DNA of 13,663 nucleotides from JAYELX01 sp964544065 (GTDB lineage: Bacteria; Chloroflexota; Anaerolineae; Anaerolineales; UBA11858): NCBI GenBank assembly GCA_964544065.1, contig CAZJBA010000083.1, forward strand, positions 1-13,663. The letters are read 5' to 3'. Shown piece by piece: positions 8,309-13,663 of the stretch. A program made the position numbers and the translations under genes. The notes beneath the pieces were generated by a model that did no database searches, had not been told where the DNA came from, and was given only the letters and a program-made list of their open reading frames with translations. Positions within the stretch are counted from its first letter, which is position 1. Each line of letters begins with the position of its first letter.

Positions 8309-9726
8309 ATCAAACTTGTCTCTGTCTTCTTTGTTTTTTGTTTGCGCCCGCGCCAGCGCAGGTAGAGGTTCAATAAAAACATCAGGATCCCCAGACTCAA
8401 TAATCCGCCGGAGATCCAATTTGTCAATGAATTGATGTTGCCATAAACCTGACGAGCCTGAGCCACGCCTTCCGAGTCTCCTAAGGCGTGGAGTTGGGCG
8501 GTAGCCTCATCAAGCGTGGTGCGTGCTTCTTCCAATTGGCCAGTGGCCAGCAATCTGGTTACTCGTTGAAGTTGCGCTCGGGCCGCAAATACTTGCTGAA
8601 CTCGCGCTTCGTACCTGGCAAGTTCCTCTTCTCGCGAGTCATCATCTAGCTTTCCAAAGGCTTCGCGCCCCTGTTCAATCAGTTTCTGCGCATCTTCGTA
8701 TTGATTGGCCTCTAACGCTTGGCGCGCTTCGGTGACCAGATCACTTGCTTGCTGCCCTTTTGATGCAGTCTCGAGGAGCGCTTCTGCCTGTGTGACTCCC
8801 TGTCCCTGCCCAGTTATTGACATGATTTGAATGGCTTTGTTCAACTCAGTCTCTGCCGCTGAATACGCGCCTGAATCAAGTAGATTCTGTGCATAGGTTA
8901 AGTCATAATTATGGAAAACATTGAATTGCCAGCGCTGTTGGATGAAACTATGTAGCGAATCATGCCACTGTGTTTCGAGTTCTCCCGCTGATATACCATA
9001 AGTGCTCTCGATAGCCGATCGATAACCGGGCTCGGTATTGAAAGCCGACAACAATTCGATGAAGTTCAGCAACCCATAGCGGTCTATCAAAAAGGAAACC
9101 AGTGAATAACTTTCCGCATGCGTGAGATTAGCATCCTCAAAAACGATATCCGGTTGAAATAATTCAGCCCAGCTTAGAAGTTTTCCCTCCCTGTGAGCAT
9201 TGCTCAGGTTTTGTAAAATTTCTTGCACGCCAACTGCATCTGGCCCAGCATAGTATTCGCCAAACCCTATTGCCAATGGCCAGGGAAAATTTCCGTTGGT
9301 GATATCGTCGATAAAAAACTGAGCGACACCGGCCATCAATAATTCTTTCAAATTGTTTGTTGGGTAGGTCTCTGTGCGCGAAAGAATAATGGCAATCTCA
9401 TTTCCGGTAGGGTCTTGTAACGCCAACCCATTATCTTGTCCTAGCAGATTGACTTCTTGGTAAATCTGCTCATCCGGATATAAGCGGACAAGGACAGGTG
9501 TTGTAGCAGAGTAGCCGGTGGTTTCAGCTAGATTTTTGTAGATTTGGTCAGCGAGTGGGGATAGTCGATGGGCCTGGATGCTGTTTTGCTCCGTATATAA
9601 AATTGTAAAGACTTCCGTATCCAGTCGAAGCCAGGTTGACGCCTGGGCCGGCGCGACAGCAGCCAAGAAAACAAGTAGCGCAATAAAAATGGAAAATGAT
9701 GTCTTTGCGTTTCGTTTTTTCATCAC
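8305..9726 (-). CDS. Exported, membrane-anchored peptidase-MA-like protein with degenerate zinc site and TPR-like helices
   Basis: A 473-residue protein. Residues 1-30 form a signal peptide (KKR, hydrophobic core, AQA-S cleavage site). Residues 31-260 resemble the gluzincin 'peptidase MA-like' family: the STWLRLDTEVFTILY opening, an active-site helix position, and a later W..LA.G..EY segment at 149-159. The zinc motif is lost: where HELxH is expected the sequence reads K127-E128-L-L-M131, and the usual third-ligand Glu is Ile153. It is therefore probably not an active protease. Residues 275-430 are Ala-rich amphipathic helices of TPR type (ARQALEANQYEDAQKLIEQG is one unit). A membrane helix at 437-457 is followed by a basic cytoplasmic tail. 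Start: GTG at 9726 has an AAGGA eight bases upstream; ATG at 9723 is the alternative and drops one residue. Its TGA overlaps the next ATG (ATGA). Function is unknown; a scaffold or binding role is inferred. Confidence 0.8.
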   Translation of the reverse strand: MMKKRNAKTSFSIFIALLVFLAAVAPAQASTWLRLDTEVFTILYTEQNSIQAHRLSPLADQIYKNLAETTGYSATTPVLVRLYPDEQIYQEVNLLGQDNGLALQDPTGNEIAIILSRTETYPTNNLKELLMAGVAQFFIDDITNGNFPWPLAIGFGEYYAGPDAVGVQEILQNLSNAHREGKLLSWAELFQPDIVFEDANLTHAESYSLVSFLIDRYGLLNFIELLSAFNTEPGYRSAIESTYGISAGELETQWHDSLHSFIQQRWQFNVFHNYDLTYAQNLLDSGAYSAAETELNKAIQIMSITGQGQGVTQAEALLETASKGQQASDLVTEARQALEANQYEDAQKLIEQGREAFGKLDDDSREEELARYEARVQQVFAARAQLQRVTRLLATGQLEEARTTLDEATAQLHALGDSEGVAQARQVYGNINSLTNWISGGLLSLGILMFLLNLYLRWRGRKQKTKKTETSLI

Positions 9727-9727
9727 C

Positions 9728-11278
9728 CTAGTGTTCCTTCGGCGGCTCCGCTGTGGTCGAGCGGTGGGTATGATCTGACAGTTCCCGCAAGTAATCGGCC
9801 ATCAACGGCCACAGGCGTTGGTAGTGTTGGTAGCGAGACTGGTAACGATGGTGTAATGCTAAATCTGGCTCGAAGGTGCGCTCCAGCTTGACCATGGCGG
9901 CCACTCCCTGGGTATAATCTTCGAAGATCCCGGCCCCCACGCCGGCCATGATTGCCGCGCCCAGCGCGCCCGCTTCTGTAACCACGGGCCGGGTAAGAGG
10001 TTGCCCCAAAATGTTGGCGCAAGTCTGCACCCAAATATCCGAGCGGCTTCCGCCGCCAACAGCGCGATAGCTCTCGATTTGGATGCCGGTCGCAGGGAGC
10101 GAGTCGACCACTTCTTTGAGATAGAATGTAATCCCTTCGATGATGCCTTTGAGCACCTCGCCGCGCTTGGTTCCGAGTCGCAGACCTGCCATCAGACCGG
10201 ATGAATCGGTGATGAAAGAGGGTGGTCCCGTGGGGGCAAAATGCGGCAGCACCAAAACACTGCTGGGATCGGCGCTGATTTCATCGAATAGCGCCGGGTA
10301 AACAGACCGGCCCTCGGCCTCAGCCTGGCGGTGTTCGACGCTAGCGAACGTATCCCGAAACCATTTGACCAGCGCGCCGCCCTGGTTGTAAATGAAGCAG
10401 ACATAGCGGTCAGGAATGGCATGATGCTCAGTATTCAGCCCGCGCTCGATCATGCCTTGTGAATTGGGCGGGGTGGCAAAGACCGGGGTAATGCAGTGAT
10501 AGGTGCCCATGCCGTAAACAGCGCTGCCCGCCGCGACCACGCCGCAGCCGACCGCGTTGGCGCATTGGTCATGGGCGCCGGTGACAATCCGGACTCCTGT
10601 TGGCAAGCCCAGCTCTGCCGCGATGTGCGCTGAGACTGTTCCAACGACTGTGCCCGAAGGGACCGTCGCGGGTAACTTATCCCGGTCGAGACCGGCAATT
10701 TGTAACAACTCATCCGACCAATCTCTCTTGCGAATGTCGAACAACAGGGCGCGGTTGGCCAGAGAGAAATCTACCCGTGGATCGGCGCCCAGCATGAAGG
10801 CCACGAAGGCGCTCCAATGCAGGAATTTATAGGTTTGGGCATAGCGTTCAGGTTGATGGGCCTGAATCCACTTGAGCTTGGTAAGGCTGTAGTGATTCCC
10901 AAGGGTATTGCCATTGATGGCGTAGAGACGTTCATCCGGTAGCAGAGCGGCTAGCCCGGGGATGAATTCTTCACCCCGGCAGTCGAAATTTAGCAAGGAC
11001 GGCCCCAGAATCTGGCGGTCGGATGAGACGGGCACAACCGCTTCCCCCAACGATGAAACCGACAAGGCCTGCACATCTGCCCCCGGCTTGGTGGCCATGA
11101 CCGCACGGATAGCTGATTGGATGCCCTCCCAGATCGCCGCGGCATCCAACTCCGCCCAGCCAGGTTGGGGGCTTTGGGCGTTGTATTCACGGTAGGCTGA
11201 AGCCAGCTTCTCTCCCCGCTGCGAAAACAGCGCCACCTTGCAGCCGGTTGTTCCAACGTCAATCCCAAGCAAATTCAT
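9728..11278 (-). CDS. FGGY-family carbohydrate kinase (xylulokinase/fuculokinase-like)
   Basis: A 516-residue sugar kinase of the FGGY family, with two actin-like ATPase-fold domains. The N-terminal phosphate loop is IDVGTTG (6-12), with Asp7. GAHDQ (234-238) carries the likely catalytic base Asp237. YGMGTYHC (255-262) and the C-terminal signature GGGSRSD...CANILG (408-425) form the ATP side. Length fits the family (about 480-530). The last ~15 residues are polar and look like a variable tail. The ATG at 11278 overlaps the aldolase stop (ATGA) and has an AGGAG five bases upstream, so both re-initiation and independent initiation are possible. It should phosphorylate the ketose made by the isomerase, giving the aldolase substrate. 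FGGY members act on xylulose, fuculose, rhamnulose, ribulose, glycerol and others, and no substrate can be named from sequence alone. Its stop is one base before the GTG of the next, unrelated module. Confidence 0.92.
   Translation of the reverse strand: MNLLGIDVGTTGCKVALFSQRGEKLASAYREYNAQSPQPGWAELDAAAIWEGIQSAIRAVMATKPGADVQALSVSSLGEAVVPVSSDRQILGPSLLNFDCRGEEFIPGLAALLPDERLYAINGNTLGNHYSLTKLKWIQAHQPERYAQTYKFLHWSAFVAFMLGADPRVDFSLANRALLFDIRKRDWSDELLQIAGLDRDKLPATVPSGTVVGTVSAHIAAELGLPTGVRIVTGAHDQCANAVGCGVVAAGSAVYGMGTYHCITPVFATPPNSQGMIERGLNTEHHAIPDRYVCFIYNQGGALVKWFRDTFASVEHRQAEAEGRSVYPALFDEISADPSSVLVLPHFAPTGPPSFITDSSGLMAGLRLGTKRGEVLKGIIEGITFYLKEVVDSLPATGIQIESYRAVGGGSRSDIWVQTCANILGQPLTRPVVTEAGALGAAIMAGVGAGIFEDYTQGVAAMVKLERTFEPDLALHHRYQSRYQHYQRLWPLMADYLRELSDHTHRSTTAEPPKEH
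9735..9739 (-). promoter_or_regulatory. Ribosome binding site deciding the start of the peptidase-MA-like gene
   Basis: AAGGA on the minus strand within the last kinase codons. It is 8 bases from the GTG at 9726 and 11 bases from the ATG at 9723. The spacing favours GTG slightly, but either start gives almost the same protein. Confidence 0.55.
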
Positions 11279-12189
11279 ACTTGCTCCTGCATCACCTTCT
11301 CGCGGAGATCATCCAAGCCAAAAAATTCCCCAATCAGCCATCTGGTGCGCTCGTAGACAGCATCCTGTCCAGTGGAGATTTTCCCCGTGGACCGCGAGGC
11401 GGTCTCATAGGCCTGGCGAATCTCGGTGCCGATGTTGATTTTGGCAATCCCCTTCTTAAATGACGAGAGCACATATTCCTGGGGAATCCCTGATCCCCCG
11501 TGCAGGACCAGGGGGACGCCGGTGGCTCGGAAGAGGCTCTCCAGATGTTCCAGATTCAGGCCGGCGGCGATCTTTTTCTGGTTTTTGTACCGGCCCGAAA
11601 TCGCGCCGTGGATGTTCCCGATGGCGACTGAAAGCCAATCACAGCCGGTTTCAGCCACAAAGCGACGAGCCTGATCGACCTGTGTGAAGCCCCGCCCCGA
11701 TGCAAACAACTCATCGTAGGGTGGCAACGGCCCGGATTCGTGCCCCAAAACCGCGCCCAACTCGGCCTCACAGGGAATTCCAGCCTGATGCGCAATCGCC
11801 GCCACCTGGCGGGTAGCAGCGATATTTTCAGCCAACGATAAGCGCGAGCCGTCGACCATCACAGAATGATAGCCAAGATCGATTGCCTGCTGTATGATGG
11901 ACAGGTAATCGACCCGCTGGCCGTCTTCGTCGATCACCGGAACGTGATCGAGATGCAGCCGTACATGCTCTGGTTCCTGCCACCGGAAAAACTCACCGGC
12001 AACGGCCTCCGGCCCGCCAGCTTCAAACTTGATCCACTCCAGCCGCGCTGTTTCGATCAAGGCAAAGCTGTTTCGATCGACTACCGCCCGGATGACGGGC
12101 TCGATCATGGGCAGGTAAGGCACGTTGAAAGCCGGGATTGCCACCTCAGACTGTAACGCTTTTCGAACGATCAACCTGAGATCAGGCAT
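11275..12189 (-). CDS. Class II (zinc-dependent) ketose-phosphate aldolase, FbaA/GatY type
   Basis: A 304-residue cytoplasmic TIM-barrel aldolase of the fructose-/tagatose-bisphosphate class II family. Visible landmarks in order are: AFNVP near 20-24; LHLDHV with Asp81 (catalytic) and His82 (Zn ligand); the CEAELG strand with Glu141/Glu143; AIGNIHG with His194 (Zn); LHGGSGIP with His230 (Zn) and the Gly pair; and NIGTEIR at 252-258, part of the DHAP-phosphate site. Length is normal for the family (about 285-310). Family members cleave ketose phosphates to DHAP and an aldehyde. The ATG at 12189 has a GGAG six bases upstream that overlaps the isomerase stop. Its TGA overlaps the kinase ATG as ATGA, suggesting translational coupling. 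Beside an isomerase and an FGGY kinase it probably splits the kinase product. The identity of that product (ketose 1-phosphate or bisphosphate) is not determinable here. Confidence 0.92.
   Translation of the reverse strand: MPDLRLIVRKALQSEVAIPAFNVPYLPMIEPVIRAVVDRNSFALIETARLEWIKFEAGGPEAVAGEFFRWQEPEHVRLHLDHVPVIDEDGQRVDYLSIIQQAIDLGYHSVMVDGSRLSLAENIAATRQVAAIAHQAGIPCEAELGAVLGHESGPLPPYDELFASGRGFTQVDQARRFVAETGCDWLSVAIGNIHGAISGRYKNQKKIAAGLNLEHLESLFRATGVPLVLHGGSGIPQEYVLSSFKKGIAKINIGTEIRQAYETASRSTGKISTGQDAVYERTRWLIGEFFGLDDLREKVMQEQV
11284..11288 (-). promoter_or_regulatory. Ribosome binding site of the FGGY kinase gene
   Basis: AGGAG on the minus strand, five bases before the ATG at 11278, inside the last codons of the aldolase. 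It confirms the start that overlaps the aldolase stop. Confidence 0.75.
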
Positions 12190-12192
12190 GCT

Positions 12193-13605
12193 CTACTCCA
12201 TTTGCGGAATGGTGACATCAAAATCGAGATATTTTTCCAACGCCTCCCTAACGGGCGCAACGTGATCTCCGCTGGTCACGCTAACGTGGTGGCGATAACC
12301 GTTCATGCCTACATGCAGCAAGACATCCTGCAATCGGTTTATCTCCGCCACGCCTGCGGCCCCGAAGAAATCATCCGGGATTGGATCGTCTGTGAAGCGC
12401 CCATCCCCAAGATAAACTTTAACCCGCCCAGCCTCGGTCATCATACTGCCAAAGGTTAGGTCCGTGGGAGCAATGCGCCCGATGACACAGCCGAAGCCAC
12501 AATTTTCACCGACGGCATTGGCGAGAATCAAGTGATCCGAAACACGGCCTTTGTTCGTCATCAGGTCGCTGGGCACCGGCCCGCAATGGAACAGGATGCA
12601 CTTGTCATCTTCTTGGCCGTAATTATTGTTCCAATCCAGCACCGTGGCAGGGCGACCGGAAGCCAGCGACAACGCTGCCATTGCCACTGCGTTGCAGACA
12701 TCTACTTCACAGGCTGCACTGGTGCCGGTGTTGTTAAGCAGCCCCATCAACACACAGGGCGAGATGCCTAGCTGCTCTTGCAGTTCGAGCCAACAACGCA
12801 TGGCAATAGCGTCCATATCGTATTCAGCGATGAGTTCATCCAGCGCTACGCCGAGGCGGGTGATTTTATCGATGGCCGAATCGGGAACGCCATCCCAGGT
12901 GGTGTAGGCTTTCAGCTCGGCGAGTTTCCGCTTGTAGGCATTGCTTTCTGCCGGTATGGATTGGAGGCGGGCGAGCACACCGGCAAGATCGAAGGTTTCA
13001 ACCGTAACCCCTACGCGCTGAAAGGCGATCTCGTCAAATCGTACTGTTTTGAACGCTGTGGTGCGGGCGCCAATCGCGCCAACAACCAGGTTTTGGAACC
13101 CCTTGACCAGGCGGCAGAGGCGGTCGAAATAATCCAGGTTGGCCTTGAACCGTTCGCTGGAGGGGCTGACGACATGTGGCTTCAAGGCCGTGAACTTCAA
13201 ATTATATTGGTAAAATACGTCCATAATGGAAAACTTGCCGCAGAACGCGTCGCGCCGCAGCGCCGGCCCCATGCGATCGAACTCGTCAGGATAAGCCTGA
13301 ATGAAGATGGGAACTCCAGCATCCTTGAGTGCGGCTATGGCCCCATTTTCATCACCAAAGTTTGGCAGGCTCAAGATGACGCCGTCGAACTGGCCGCGGT
13401 TTTCCTGCAAAAAATTGGCGAAGATCTGTCCCTCTTGAGGGGTTTCGACGGCCCCGTAGCGGGTTGCCTCCTGATCTAACATCAGGACTTCGTGTCCGGC
13501 GGCCTGTAAAACCTTGGGCAGTTCTTGGCGCGCTTCTGCCTGTAACGAAGCCGGAAAAAAGCCGCGGTTACCGAAAAGGAGCGCGAATCGGGATTTTTGT
13601 GGCAT
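12193..13605 (-). CDS. L-fucose/L-arabinose isomerase superfamily protein
   Basis: A 470-residue soluble protein, probably an aldose-ketose isomerase that opens the sugar pathway encoded by the next two genes. The first ~170 residues look like the alpha/beta N-terminal domain of the FucI/AraA superfamily. The metal site is visible in the C-terminal half: Glu300 (in CEVDV) and Asp324 (in VLDWN) lie 24 residues apart, the same spacing as the Mn ligands Glu337 and Asp361 of E. coli FucI. A His pair at 439-440 in GYRHHV is the likely third ligand. It is shorter than E. coli FucI (about 590 residues) and belongs to the broad 'fucose isomerase-like' group, whose substrates vary. The ATG at 13605 follows an AGGAG four bases upstream. 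It is the first visible gene of the run, and its stop is three bases before the aldolase start. Isomerase family is well supported; L-fucose as substrate is not. Confidence 0.88.
   Translation of the reverse strand: MPQKSRFALLFGNRGFFPASLQAEARQELPKVLQAAGHEVLMLDQEATRYGAVETPQEGQIFANFLQENRGQFDGVILSLPNFGDENGAIAALKDAGVPIFIQAYPDEFDRMGPALRRDAFCGKFSIMDVFYQYNLKFTALKPHVVSPSSERFKANLDYFDRLCRLVKGFQNLVVGAIGARTTAFKTVRFDEIAFQRVGVTVETFDLAGVLARLQSIPAESNAYKRKLAELKAYTTWDGVPDSAIDKITRLGVALDELIAEYDMDAIAMRCWLELQEQLGISPCVLMGLLNNTGTSAACEVDVCNAVAMAALSLASGRPATVLDWNNNYGQEDDKCILFHCGPVPSDLMTNKGRVSDHLILANAVGENCGFGCVIGRIAPTDLTFGSMMTEAGRVKVYLGDGRFTDDPIPDDFFGAAGVAEINRLQDVLLHVGMNGYRHHVSVTSGDHVAPVREALEKYLDFDVTIPQME
12196..12199 (-). 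promoter_or_regulatory. Ribosome binding site of the aldolase gene
   Basis: GGAG on the minus strand, six bases before the ATG at 12189. The intervening bases include the isomerase TAG stop, so the site lies at the end of the upstream coding region. Confidence 0.65.
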
Positions 13606-13609
13606 TTTT

Positions 13610-13614
13610 CTCCT
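13610..13614 (-). promoter_or_regulatory. Ribosome binding site of the isomerase gene
   Basis: AGGAG on the minus strand, four A bases before the ATG at 13605. It supports that start and marks the first gene of the run as independently initiated. Confidence 0.75.
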
Positions 13615-13615
13615 A

Positions 13616-13634
13616 TTGAAACGTCCGGTTTCGA
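13616..13634. promoter_or_regulatory. Possible LacI-type operator (inverted repeat)
   Basis: On the plus strand TTGAAAC and GTTTCGA flank a 5-base centre; GAAAC/GTTTC pair exactly and the outer bases differ at one position. The GAAAC...GTTTC form recalls LacI/GalR-family operators. It sits immediately upstream of the ribosome site of the isomerase gene, the expected place for sugar control. A second ATTGAAA copy starts 19 bases further out (13634-13640). No regulator gene and no convincing -35/-10 pair are visible before the window ends, so this is suggestive only. Confidence 0.3.
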
Positions 13635-13663
13635 TTGAAATCGCCCCTTGGGGCTGTTGCCGA

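Noticed and set aside
8309..8419. N-terminal extension of the 958-residue protein from a TTG
   Set aside because: It would overlap the upstream gene by 115 bases, is hydrophilic before the membrane helix and begins with a rare start, whereas the ATG at 8308 forms an ATGA junction.
12778..13479. 233-codon open frame on the plus strand
   Set aside because: Antisense to the isomerase gene, whose catalytic residues are clear; no domain or ribosome site of its own.
13615..13640. CRISPR repeat end, because ATTGAAAC and ATTGAAAT occur
   Set aside because: Two 7-base copies 19 bases apart cannot make a repeat-spacer unit, and no further copies or cas genes are present.

Overview
All eight genes that can be supported lie on the minus strand. 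They are packed end to end from 13605 down to 103, with gaps of at most 4 bases or with overlaps, so the window looks like one long transcription unit read right to left. No RNA gene, insertion sequence or CRISPR array is visible. The only non-coding stretches are about 100 bases downstream of the last gene and 58 bases upstream of the first, the latter cut by the window edge. The style (fused and tandem VWA proteins, a membrane-anchored peptidase-MA-like protein, mixed G+C) suggests a Chloroflexota (Anaerolineae-like) genome. That is inferred from remembered family resemblance, not from a marker gene.

Upstream module (13605 to 9728): a sugar-catabolic trio. It holds an L-fucose/L-arabinose-isomerase-superfamily protein with the FucI-type metal-ligand spacing, a class II (zinc) ketose-phosphate aldolase, and an FGGY kinase. 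Together they imply aldose -> ketose -> ketose phosphate -> DHAP plus an aldehyde. The sugar cannot be read from sequence. Each gene has a recognisable Shine-Dalgarno site, and a LacI-type operator-like inverted repeat lies just upstream of the first gene.

Downstream module (9726 to 103): a five-gene Bat/VWA-like envelope module. It contains (i) a secreted, C-terminally anchored protein resembling the peptidase MA family whose HExxH zinc site is lost, followed by TPR-like helices; (ii) a 958-residue polytopic protein that looks like two membrane modules joined, with a large exported helical-repeat and Ser/Gly-rich tail; (iii) a cytoplasmic DUF58 (VWA-fold) protein; (iv) a BatA-type membrane-anchored VWA protein; and (v) a tandem-VWA protein whose second VWA domain is inserted in a glutamine-amidotransferase-like domain. 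All four VWA-type metal sites keep the DxSxS signature. The MoxR AAA+ ATPase that usually accompanies DUF58/VWA genes is absent here. Predicted topology places two VWA proteins, the pseudo-peptidase and the repeat tail outside the membrane and DUF58 inside, which suggests one trans-membrane assembly.

Most worth a second look: the pseudo-peptidase/fusion/tandem-VWA set as an envelope machine without its usual ATPase, and the direct abutment (1-4 bases) of this module to a sugar operon.
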